A stretch of DNA of 46,399 bases from assembly GCA_018713745.1 (NCBI GenBank), contig DVOH01000031.1, positions 1 through 46,399 of the forward strand, given 5' to 3'. Numbering within the stretch: position 1 is the stretch's first letter; every line of letters starts with the position of its first letter. This document shows positions 29,041-36,971 of the stretch, piece after piece. This stretch comes from Candidatus Stercoripulliclostridium merdipullorum. Lineage in GTDB: Bacteria > Bacillota > Clostridia > Christensenellales > DTU072. Both the position numbers and the translations under genes were made by a program. Under the pieces are notes generated by a model that was given only the letters and a program-made list of their open reading frames with translations, ran no database searches and was not told the origin of the DNA.

Positions 29041-29557
29041 CGAGATCTCCTTTCTGCAAGGAATACCGCCAACGGATGACGTCGCCGTCGGCAAGCGGCT
29101 TGCTTCCCGCACCGACCACGGCATAAACACCGTTGACGCTGTACAGCCATCCCCCCTCGTCGGTCAACTTTTCGGGGAGTCCCGCAAGGGAAGCGACATA
29201 ACCTCCGCGGGCGGAAACGGGAAGACCGTAACGATCGGCAACGCTTTGCAAGGCGTCCAGAACGGTCCCGCCCCCTTCCGTTTTTACGACCGCGTTCTGC
29301 ACAACGGTGCCGTCCTCTCCGAGCAACGCCCGTCCTTCTTCGCCGAGAGCGGCGAAGACCTGCTCTTTCAACGCGGCGTTTTCGGGCAAAAACAACGTGC
29401 GGCAGTCAATCGAAACGGTAACGGATACCGTTCCGGACGGAGTTTCCTGCAGGGGCTGCTCCCGCGTAAGGAGCATGACGGTCAACGGAACGGCAACGAT
29501 CAGCGCGATCAGAATTGCCGCAATCAGATAGGATTTTTTGTTTTTCGACCCTTTCAT
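29027..29557 (-). CDS. Membrane-anchored transcobalamin-C-like (DUF4430) protein
   Basis: 176 residues. A basic N-terminus (MKGSKNKKS) and one hydrophobic segment at about 10-31 anchor it, with the rest outside. The exported part matches the DUF4430/Transcobalamin_like_C fold (PF14478): VTVSIDCRTL, then VLDALQSVADRYG, and the hallmark GGWLYSVNGVYAVVGAGSKPLADGDVIRWRYS. In intrinsic factor and transcobalamin this beta domain covers the upper face of the bound corrinoid. There is no clear ribosome site: the ATG is only 5 nt below the stop of the preceding gene, so translation is probably coupled. The preceding gene supplies an alpha/alpha-barrel protein, the other half of a transcobalamin-like binder. 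Confidence 0.85.
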   Translation of the reverse strand: MKGSKNKKSYLIAAILIALIVAVPLTVMLLTREQPLQETPSGTVSVTVSIDCRTLFLPENAALKEQVFAALGEEGRALLGEDGTVVQNAVVKTEGGGTVLDALQSVADRYGLPVSARGGYVASLAGLPEKLTDEGGWLYSVNGVYAVVGAGSKPLADGDVIRWRYSLQKGDLDVCP

Positions 29558-29562
29558 ACCGA

Positions 29563-30702
29563 TTATAAAGCGCGATAAAAGCTACCCTTTCCTTCCGCGG
29601 CAAGACGGCAGGAGATCAACGCGCGCATCCCGTCCGTCGTCGAGAAGGAATCGGCATTCAGTCCCGCTCCCGCGGCAAACAATCCTTTTTCCGTTCCGTC
29701 CGTAATCCGCATCGAAAGGACAAAGTCAATCGTCTGTTTGCCGCCGACGGCGACAAAATCCGCTACGCTTTGTCCTGCCGCGCACAGCGCCGTCAGCGTG
29801 GTTGCGGTACTGCTGAAATTGGGCAACGGCTGATACGGCGGCGCCCAGGAGTCCACGCACACCGCGCCGTCCGCATTGAGTTTCTCTTTAATCCGATCGA
29901 GCCCCGCTTTCGCCGCCGCCTTAAATGCCTCGCTTTGGCAATACGAAGCGAAGGAGTACACCGTCATCGCGGTGGTATCGACGTCAAACGTTTCGACGCC
30001 GCCCGCAACATATCCCCAGCCGCCGTTTTCAAACGCAAGATCGACAACCAACGCCTCCATTTTGGCAAAGGTATTGTCGCTTTGGTGCTCCGTACCGTCT
30101 TTCGTGCGGTAAACGGCAGGAATCTCGCCGCCGAGACGCAAGGCAAGATAAGCGGGATTGAGGGTATAAATGCTCGGGTAGTCCCCTCCCGTTGCCGTTC
30201 TGTAACTATAATACGGATGCAACAATCCGAACCCTTCGACAACGGGCGTTTGTCCCATTGCCTGCATGGCGTTTGCCATGTGGAGATTGTAGTACGTCGG
30301 ATAAGCGTCATCGGTACAAATGACGTCGGTAGCGGGATCGCCGTATTGCAGGGCAAGCGCGGAGCAACGCGCAAGATAATCGGATTTGATATCGGCAGGC
30401 AACGCGACACAAGAGCGCGCGACGATTTCGACATAATTATCGTATACGGTACTATAATACAGATCGCCCCCCTGATCGAAACGATCGGAACGCAGCAACG
30501 CGATCAGCGCCGTGACGCTTTCGGTTTCCTGCGTGCGAAGGGGCGAAAGCGTTTGGTCGGGACGATCGGAAGGGTTGTTATCCGTCGGGGGCGTCTGATC
30601 GGTATCGTCGGGCGCGGTATCGGGCGCACAACCGACCGCAGTCAGCGCAAACAGCAAAACAATCGATACGAGTACAAGAAGCAATTTCGGGTATGTTTTC
30701 AT
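29563..30702 (-). CDS. Prenyltransferase-like alpha/alpha-barrel lipoprotein, transcobalamin alpha-domain-like
   Basis: 379 residues from ATG 30702 (MKTYPK), with AGGAG eight bases upstream; the frame continues upward to a TTG at 30822, but that stretch lies in the riboswitch leader. The signal peptide ends in TAVGC with the lipidated Cys at 25, followed by an Asp/Pro/Thr linker to about residue 65. The remaining roughly 310 residues have the repeat character of prenyltransferase/squalene-oxidase barrels: VVDLAFENGGWGYVAGG, DVDTTAMTVYSFASY, FSSTATTLTALCAAGQ. The D-x-D/T-T-A-M motif is shared with the alpha domain of intrinsic factor and transcobalamin. Being first after a cobalamin riboswitch, it is most simply read as a surface corrinoid-capture protein that works with the DUF4430 protein. 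Binding itself is inferred. Confidence 0.82.
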   Translation of the reverse strand: MKTYPKLLLVLVSIVLLFALTAVGCAPDTAPDDTDQTPPTDNNPSDRPDQTLSPLRTQETESVTALIALLRSDRFDQGGDLYYSTVYDNYVEIVARSCVALPADIKSDYLARCSALALQYGDPATDVICTDDAYPTYYNLHMANAMQAMGQTPVVEGFGLLHPYYSYRTATGGDYPSIYTLNPAYLALRLGGEIPAVYRTKDGTEHQSDNTFAKMEALVVDLAFENGGWGYVAGGVETFDVDTTAMTVYSFASYCQSEAFKAAAKAGLDRIKEKLNADGAVCVDSWAPPYQPLPNFSSTATTLTALCAAGQSVADFVAVGGKQTIDFVLSMRITDGTEKGLFAAGAGLNADSFSTTDGMRALISCRLAAEGKGSFYRAL

Positions 30703-30762
30703 CAAACATTCTCCTATATAAATGTATTTCCGCGGAAGCAAGGGCAAACGCCGCCAATACAA

Positions 30763-30782
30763 AATCCGTCTTTCGACGGATT
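30763..30782 (-). terminator. Hairpin in the riboswitch expression platform
   Basis: On the minus strand AATCCGTC, loop GAAA and GACGGATT form an 8-bp stem followed by TTGT, so the T-run is short (TTTTGT counting the stem end). It lies between the B12 box and the first gene and is the best candidate for the regulated terminator. A smaller hairpin with a GCAA loop lies at 30797-30810. Confidence 0.55.
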
Positions 30783-30844
30783 GAGCATAGCGAAAAGGTT
30801 CTTGCGAACCGCGGTTATGCAACCTCCCTCCGAGATTTCATAAT

Positions 30845-31000
30845 GTGACGGCATACGGCAGGTCTCCTGACTTGTGCGTCAAACCTCGGTCGGTCTTCCC
30901 GCTTGCGCAGTGACGTTTCGACCTTGTAGCACCTACAGTAACGGGGGTTGTGCGCGTTCGCGACTTCCCTATTAACGCCTTGCGGCGACCGTTATGCCCG
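30845..31000 (-). promoter_or_regulatory. Cobalamin riboswitch (B12 aptamer)
   Basis: Read on the minus strand the region contains TTAATAGGGAA, then CCCGTTACTGTA, GTCACTG, GCGGGAAGAC, and the B12 box AAGTCAGGAGACCTGCC at 30873-30857, which matches the class consensus. Order and spacing of these blocks fit the adenosylcobalamin-type aptamer. Boundaries are approximate. It precedes the alpha-barrel lipoprotein by about 150 nt and should turn the B12-uptake operon off when corrinoid is plentiful. It begins within a few bases of the stop of the giant surface protein, and no clear promoter of its own is visible. Confidence 0.95.
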
Positions 31001-31017
31001 ATTAAGTTGTAACCCCG

Positions 31018-34000
31018 TCAGCGGGATTTTGATGTTTTGCCGACGGATTTTTTCACGCGCGAAGGGTTGGGGGACTTCGCTTGTCCGAGGGCAACGTTTT
31101 TCTTTTTCTTCTTCCGCAACACGATCACGACGATGGCGATGATCAAAATCAACGCAACGCCGCCGCCGACCCCTGCCACGATATAAATCCACAGATTATC
31201 GGGCGTTCCGACCAGCGCAAACGATACCATATTTTCGGCATCGAACGATACGTTTACGCCGTCCCGCTTGACATTTTGCGCAACGACATATTTCCCGTCC
31301 ATATTTTTATAAACGATGACGAGATTGCGTTCGGCACTCAGTTCTTCGGTCAAAACGATGCTGACGCGTCCCGTTCCCAGTTCGGGCATGATTTCACCTT
31401 CGATGCTGACCGTAACGCTGTAAACATCCAGTGCTTTTTTAAGCGTGAGCGAAGCGTCGTTCATCGATTTGATCGCGTCGTTGTAGGCGTCATAGGTTTT
31501 TTGCGAAGCGCGTTCCGATACCTGAACAACCGATATCACCGTACGATTGTCGTAGTCGCCTTTCATCACAAACCCGAGTGTGGGATCCTGCAACAAGGTT
31601 TTCAGGATCGAAAACACGCTTTCTTTGTATTCGATCGTATAGTTTTCGGCGGATGCGCCGAAGGGCGTGATTTTGTAGTATCCGACCTTTGTCGGGAAGA
31701 TCACGTCGGGGAGCTCGTCCAGATCCGCCGCCGAATCGTCGCCCAAAAATCCTTCGTAAACGAAGTCCTTTTTCGGTGTTTCGGTTTCGCCGATTTCGAT
31801 GTCCGGCAGATAAATGGTCAGGACGGCTTTTTGTACGACAACCGTAATTTCGGCGCCGTCGGGATCAACGTAATTTCCGTTGGTGACAATATAGCGAGCC
31901 TGATATCTTCCCGCATCTTTCACGGGGCGATCGTACTCGAGTCTGCCGATCGTATCGACGGAATCGCCTTCCAGAAGATTTTCGATCCGCACCGTGAGGG
32001 GCGATTGCTCCCGTCCGTTGTAGGTGATGACGGGATTCCCGACAAATTCGACATCGATGCGACGCGGTTCCCCTTCTACCGCAAGCGCGACGGTAACTTC
32101 GCGGTAATTTGCGGAATCGGGTGTAAACACGGCGTCGAAGTACAATACGGGTTCTTTGCTGAAGTCGGGGAGAAGATCGGGGTCCGCCCAGCGGAAGGTA
32201 CCGGCCACGCCGTCAAGAACCCGGCAAGCGGGCTCGATGGCGGAAAGCGGATTGCCGTATTCGATTTTAAGTTCGTATTGCGTGCCGAAACGCGGTGCCG
32301 CAGGCAAAATCTGCAAAGAGGCGAGGAAGTAGCGCCCGATCGTATAGTTGCAATCGGAACAGACAATCCCGACGCTGGAATAGGCATAAGTTCCGACGTT
32401 TTCTCCTTCTTGTCTCCGCATGGCGGGATACTCGATCGAACCGTCGTCGCGCAGCACATACGCGCTTTCCAGGACGTCGTCCAACGTATCGCCCGGCACA
32501 AGGCCCGTCAGAGTCAGACGCGGTACGGGATCTTGCTGCCCGTATTCTTTTGTCGCGGCAAGCAGCGTCACCGTAACCTCTTTTGGGGTAACGGTATAAA
32601 CTCCGTTCATGGCAACAAGGTCGAAATTGGAGTTGACGGCGTCGTCATAGCCCGACAGAATAATGTTGTATTGACCGGCATTGACGCCGAAATCACAGAT
32701 TGCCGTTACATAGAGCAAACCTTCACCCACCATCGAAGGATCGGCAACCGCAACAAACCGTTCGGTCAGTGCACCGGGATCGGGAACGCCGTCGAAATGA
32801 CCGTCGTAAATCAAAATCTCGGAAGGAATCTGCGCTTCGCCGTAGACCGAAGTGAGATTTTTTGCCACGACGGTCAGTTTTTTGGGCAAGACGTTCATGT
32901 CAAAAGCGGAGGGATCGGCATAATCGATACGGACGTGATAGCCGTTTGCCGAACTTTCTCCTTCGGGTCGTACGAGATACGATCCGACGGGGAACCAGCT
33001 GTTTTCGGGGTCGTACAACGTGAACGACCCGTCCTTATTTTCGACGTAAATGGACGGAGCGACAAACCCGTCTGGAACGGTCTTGTCGAGATCCCCCTCG
33101 ACCAAACCTTCAAACGTATATGCGATGACGGGAAGACTTCCGTATTCGGCGGAAATCGAAATGCCCTTAATCGTGAGATTGACTTTTTGGACATCGAGGA
33201 TGAGATCGGCACTCCGCTTTTCGAGATAATTCTTGCTTTCGGCGCGGACGGCGTAAAGCACGACGATACCGCCGCCGGTAAAGGTCGCGATATCCCCGTC
33301 GACCGAAGCGAACCCTTCTCCGACATAATAAGTGACCTGCCCGTCCCCGCTGCCGGGAGCCGTCAGAACGAGTTGCTGCGGCGCCATGCCGTAACGCAAT
33401 TCAACGGCGGGATCGGCAAGCGCTAACGCCAGGTCACCCTGCTCGGCTTTGGCAACCGAAAACTCAATCGTGCCTTCCCCTTGGTAATTTCCGTCGACCG
33501 AAGCGACGGCGCGATAGCGTCCGGCGTCGACGGGCAAACCGTTTTCGTCGAGTACGCCGTTTTCCAGGACGCTGTATTCGATGCGATCGGGCGAAAGATA
33601 AATATCGCTTCTTCCGTCATTATAGTACGCAAGAATCGCCTGCCCCGCTCCGTCATACACCAGGTTGGTGTATTGTTTGAAGCGGATCTCAACCGAAATC
33701 GGCGATATGGTCAGATAGTACCCTTCTTCGGGCAATGCGATATCGTAGTAAATATCCGTGGTATCGAGGGGCATAACCTCCAGGCGATAGACGCCGACGT
33801 TAATCGCATATTCGACCGCCTCCCACCCGCTTTCGGTTTGACGGAAAAAGTTGAATCGGACATTGGGTGTTTTGCCGGCGACAACGTTTTGCCAGCTGTA
33901 TTGTTGGATCGATACGGGCGCGGCAATATAAGACACATTGAGGTGTTCGGGCAGGATTTCGAGGGTAATCTGCCGCTTGGTGATGGTCGCCGCCACACTG

Positions 34001-36804
34001 ATATAACCGGTTTCTTCGAGGGCGGTATCCGATTGCGGGTCGTCTTTGACCAAATAAACGCGTCCTTCCTCCGTCGTATCGTACAGCGTATAATTGCGCG
34101 CTGCGGAAGAGGCACTGCTGAACTCGAGCGCAACCGAAGCTACGGCGTCCAGCGGAGCGGAAGAAGGTTCGGCTTTGTTATAATAAACGGTTGCGGTAAC
34201 GCCGAGCAAAGCAAGATCACTCGGCACAATCCCCGCAAAAGCCTCCGTCCCGACGGGAACGGTAATGGGCTCATACGTCAATTTTCCGTCGTAAGGCTTT
34301 TCGTTGGGCAGCAACGAACGGATGACGGTCAGACGTCTTTTGGCGATGGTAAACGAAAGACTCTGACTTCCTCTGCGGACTCCGTTTTCGTCGGCGACCC
34401 AAACGGTCAGCGAATACGTCCCTGCCGCAGTGGGATTGTTGGAAGAATATATGATTTCGGTTGCAAAACCGACGTCGGGCAACTCGAACGAGTACGTCGT
34501 CGGGGTGCCGTCATATTCTCTCGTATCGATCGCAGGCGCGTTGACTGCGACAAACTCGGCACCGAACCGGTCGGCATCGGCCCCGGGCATTGCGACGACG
34601 GCAATGTTGCTGCGATCGGAGGAAGAGAATTCGTATTCAAACGAAGCCGTCATGGGATTGTTGACGGTATTGTAGACGACGGCTTCTTTCAGATAATATC
34701 CGTCCTCTGCTTTCAGGGCAAGTCTTACGGCTTGCCCCTCATAGAACCAACGTTCGGTTGCCGCGGATCCGACAAACCCGATCGAACCGTTGACAACGTC
34801 GGCAAGGCTGAGGCTTTTGACAAAGCGGGCATAAACCGTACCGCGATAATAAGAGTCGGGCGTCGCGGTGTAATATGCGCTGTCCTCCAAAACGTCTTCG
34901 GATGCCGTACGGAACTGCGGTCTCCAAACCCCGCTTTCGGCGCTGGCGGCAAATTGAACGGTCGATCCCGTCCTTGTCGCGACGACTTCGCCGTTCTGCC
35001 CTTCCACCATCATCGAGCCGAAGGTTACGGCGCCGACGGCATCGGCACTCCCCTGATCGGTGACAAACCAACAGTTGGCGGCAGAGGAAGCGCTTGTCTG
35101 CGCGGCAATCCCGCTCAAGCCCGAAGTCCCTTCGAGTCGGACCGTCGAAAGCAGGTCGGAACAGGTTACGTTAGCAAGACTCCCCGCAATTCCTCCGACA
35201 AAACGGATGCCTTCAACCACACCGTCAACCGTAATACCGGCAATTTTTCCGCCCGTCGCTTTGCCGACGACGGCGCCGACGGTTTCGGTCCCTTTTACGG
35301 TCAGATTGCCGAAATTAACGTTTTGAATCACCGCGCCTTCCGTCAGACCGAATACGCCGGTATTGTATCCTTCGCTGAGATCGGCAACGACGTCTCTGCT
35401 CCGATCGACGACGAGTCCCGAAATCGTATGATCATCCCCGTCGAAATTACCGCGGAACACCTGACTGCCGCCCGATCCGATCGGTTGAAATCCGCTGACG
35501 TCGGACATATCGAGATCGGAAGCAAGGCTGAAAAATTTACCGCTGTAAGTAACCGCACCGGTCATACGATAGGTATTGACGGCGGTCGAGAGGTACAAAA
35601 ACTGCGCCGGAGTTTCGATCAAATAAGGGTTATCCTGCGTCCCCCATTCGGCAGAACCCGATTCGGGCAAAAAGCCGTAAAAGCGGGTACTTGCCGCATA
35701 TTTGGAGAAATAAGGCGACCGCTGACGGAATCCCGCGAGTTCGGGATAAAAGACGGCGGCGGCATCGCCCGAGCGGCTTTTAGCGGACGCCCAGAAGATT
35801 TCGGTAGAAAGCGGAAACACTGTCGTTACGGACACCGTAGCCCATTCCGCCGCCGAATAACCGACAACGTTATTTGCGATTACGGTTGTGTCTTCGGGGT
35901 TACCGAGGGCGGTCGAAACAAAATCGGAATTGAAATAAGCATAAGACAGCGTCAGCTTATCCTGCCCTGTTTTGGCACCGATCAGACCGCCCGACAGCGC
36001 GGGGGTACCGCCGATCGTACGGACGGCGGCATAGCTTTCGACGACGGAAAGATCGTCGGCGCCGGAATCGGCAGTCCCGTCCGCAACGCCGATCAAACCG
36101 CCCGCCGTAACGGAGTCGGCACCCGACACGACCGTAATATCGGCGGAAGCAAACGAACGGGAGACCGAACCTTTTTTAAGCGAACCGATCAGACCGCCGA
36201 CCGAAGTCGCGCCGGAAGAAGCGTCGACCCGAATCGATCCGTTAAAGTAAGAGCCCGTAACGGAAGTGTTTTCGGCAACGCCGGCGATCCCGCCGACATA
36301 AGAGCCCGTAACGGAAGTGTTTTCGGCAACGCCGACGATCCCGCCGACAGCAGACGATCCCGTCCCGTCGACGACAACGTCATAGACACCGAGATCGGTG
36401 ACGGACGCGTTAGAAAGCTTCCCGAACAAACCCGTTGCGCCGCCACTCGAACTCCGAACGGTGGCATTGAAAATCCGGTGATGATTGCCGTCGAATTTTC
36501 CAAAAAACAGCCCTTTGGAGTTTCTCCACGGCTCAACCGTCTGTCCTCCGAAATCGAGATCCGCCGTCAAGCGATATTCGACATAAGCGCCTTCATCTTC
36601 TTCATAGGCGTCGCGCAACCGCAGATAATCATCGACGGTAGCGATCAGATAAGGGTCGGATTGCGTCCCGCTACCTACAATGCCGCCGGGATCGACACCG
36701 GGGTCGTCGGCGGATGCGACAAAAGGTACGGCACTCCCGACATACAACCCCGCCGCAACCAGCGCGAGCACGATCACCAAACCGAATAAGACGTTGCGTT
36801 TCAT
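31018..36804 (-). CDS. Giant membrane-anchored GLUG/MBG surface protein
   Basis: 1928 residues from ATG 36804 (MKRNVLFG), with GAGG seven bases upstream. The signal peptide probably ends after ASA at residue 32. Then come SDPYLI-type openings and GLUG motifs (VGGIVGVAENTSVTGSY, VGGLIGSLKKGSV) in two blocks, at about 45-320 and 430-620. From about residue 750 onward it is mainly MBG-type domains (EYGSLPVIAYTF, EYGQQDPVPRLTL, EYDGTPTTYSF, PYDGK). A juxtamembrane domain, a membrane segment near 1870-1896 and a Lys/Arg-rich cytoplasmic tail of about 32 residues close the protein. No LPxTG motif is seen, so it is held by the membrane helix. A 51-bp tandem duplication lies in the first GLUG block. 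The function is unknown; adhesion or matrix binding is the usual guess for such architectures. Confidence 0.9.
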   Translation of the reverse strand: MKRNVLFGLVIVLALVAAGLYVGSAVPFVASADDPGVDPGGIVGSGTQSDPYLIATVDDYLRLRDAYEEDEGAYVEYRLTADLDFGGQTVEPWRNSKGLFFGKFDGNHHRIFNATVRSSSGGATGLFGKLSNASVTDLGVYDVVVDGTGSSAVGGIVGVAENTSVTGSYVGGIAGVAENTSVTGSYFNGSIRVDASSGATSVGGLIGSLKKGSVSRSFASADITVVSGADSVTAGGLIGVADGTADSGADDLSVVESYAAVRTIGGTPALSGGLIGAKTGQDKLTLSYAYFNSDFVSTALGNPEDTTVIANNVVGYSAAEWATVSVTTVFPLSTEIFWASAKSRSGDAAAVFYPELAGFRQRSPYFSKYAASTRFYGFLPESGSAEWGTQDNPYLIETPAQFLYLSTAVNTYRMTGAVTYSGKFFSLASDLDMSDVSGFQPIGSGGSQVFRGNFDGDDHTISGLVVDRSRDVVADLSEGYNTGVFGLTEGAVIQNVNFGNLTVKGTETVGAVVGKATGGKIAGITVDGVVEGIRFVGGIAGSLANVTCSDLLSTVRLEGTSGLSGIAAQTSASSAANCWFVTDQGSADAVGAVTFGSMMVEGQNGEVVATRTGSTVQFAASAESGVWRPQFRTASEDVLEDSAYYTATPDSYYRGTVYARFVKSLSLADVVNGSIGFVGSAATERWFYEGQAVRLALKAEDGYYLKEAVVYNTVNNPMTASFEYEFSSSDRSNIAVVAMPGADADRFGAEFVAVNAPAIDTREYDGTPTTYSFELPDVGFATEIIYSSNNPTAAGTYSLTVWVADENGVRRGSQSLSFTIAKRRLTVIRSLLPNEKPYDGKLTYEPITVPVGTEAFAGIVPSDLALLGVTATVYYNKAEPSSAPLDAVASVALEFSSASSAARNYTLYDTTEEGRVYLVKDDPQSDTALEETGYISVAATITKRQITLEILPEHLNVSYIAAPVSIQQYSWQNVVAGKTPNVRFNFFRQTESGWEAVEYAINVGVYRLEVMPLDTTDIYYDIALPEEGYYLTISPISVEIRFKQYTNLVYDGAGQAILAYYNDGRSDIYLSPDRIEYSVLENGVLDENGLPVDAGRYRAVASVDGNYQGEGTIEFSVAKAEQGDLALALADPAVELRYGMAPQQLVLTAPGSGDGQVTYYVGEGFASVDGDIATFTGGGIVVLYAVRAESKNYLEKRSADLILDVQKVNLTIKGISISAEYGSLPVIAYTFEGLVEGDLDKTVPDGFVAPSIYVENKDGSFTLYDPENSWFPVGSYLVRPEGESSANGYHVRIDYADPSAFDMNVLPKKLTVVAKNLTSVYGEAQIPSEILIYDGHFDGVPDPGALTERFVAVADPSMVGEGLLYVTAICDFGVNAGQYNIILSGYDDAVNSNFDLVAMNGVYTVTPKEVTVTLLAATKEYGQQDPVPRLTLTGLVPGDTLDDVLESAYVLRDDGSIEYPAMRRQEGENVGTYAYSSVGIVCSDCNYTIGRYFLASLQILPAAPRFGTQYELKIEYGNPLSAIEPACRVLDGVAGTFRWADPDLLPDFSKEPVLYFDAVFTPDSANYREVTVALAVEGEPRRIDVEFVGNPVITYNGREQSPLTVRIENLLEGDSVDTIGRLEYDRPVKDAGRYQARYIVTNGNYVDPDGAEITVVVQKAVLTIYLPDIEIGETETPKKDFVYEGFLGDDSAADLDELPDVIFPTKVGYYKITPFGASAENYTIEYKESVFSILKTLLQDPTLGFVMKGDYDNRTVISVVQVSERASQKTYDAYNDAIKSMNDASLTLKKALDVYSVTVSIEGEIMPELGTGRVSIVLTEELSAERNLVIVYKNMDGKYVVAQNVKRDGVNVSFDAENMVSFALVGTPDNLWIYIVAGVGGGVALILIIAIVVIVLRKKKKKNVALGQAKSPNPSRVKKSVGKTSKSR
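36250..36351 (-). repeat. 51-bp in-frame tandem duplication in the GLUG block
   Basis: Positions 36250-36300 and 36301-36351 are nearly identical; the differences I see are one A/G substitution and the final base or bases. The unit encodes 17 residues (GGIVGVAENTSVTGSYV) and keeps the frame. Confidence 0.9.
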
Positions 36805-36830
36805 ACCAAATCCTCTCTGATCTTCTCTTG

Positions 36831-36857
36831 ATATACGCGCGATATTCGCGCGTATAT
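36831..36857. repeat. 11-bp inverted repeat in the 5' leader of the giant surface protein
   Basis: ATATACGCGCG (36831-36841) and CGCGCGTATAT (36847-36857) are perfect inverted repeats around a 5-nt centre. The element starts about 6 nt below the predicted transcription start and ends 26 nt above the ATG. It may be an operator or, in RNA, a stable leader hairpin. Confidence 0.75.
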
Positions 36858-36869
36858 ATATACGTTGCA

Positions 36870-36898
36870 ATTATATCATATCGCGCGCGGTATTTCAA
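36870..36898 (-). promoter_or_regulatory. Sigma-A promoter for the giant surface protein
   Basis: On the minus strand TTGAAA (36898-36893), a 17-nt GC-rich spacer and a perfect TATAAT (36875-36870). It follows the terminator of the upstream operon by about 25 nt. Transcription should start near 36863, directly above the inverted repeat. Confidence 0.88.
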
Positions 36899-36920
36899 GA
36901 GCCTACAGAGGAAAACGCGC

Positions 36921-36950
36921 AAAAAAAAGAGTCGGGCGGCCGACTCTTTT
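36921..36950 (-). terminator. Rho-independent terminator after the DUF6067-like gene
   Basis: AAAAGAGTCGG and CCGACTCTTTT form an 11-bp stem with a 4-nt loop, followed on the minus strand by a run of eight T counting the stem end. It closes the operon that starts at the GLUG protein. The stem is nearly symmetric, so it might also act on the other strand, where no gene ends. Confidence 0.92.
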
Positions 36951-36971
36951 CGTTGCGTTAAGGCAAATCGA

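Noticed and set aside
30815-30841. Eight-codon upstream frame in the riboswitch leader, and a TTG start at 30822 for the lipoprotein
   Set aside because: The purine-rich GGAGGGAGG lies inside the small frame and directly against the TTG with no spacing, so neither start is convincing; ATG 30702 has a proper site and signal peptide.
33481-36789. Plus-strand open frame of 1102 codons
   Set aside because: Antisense shadow of the GLUG/MBG protein, without a ribosome site or recognisable domain; the same applies to the plus-strand frames at 16612-19116, 41286-44225 and others.
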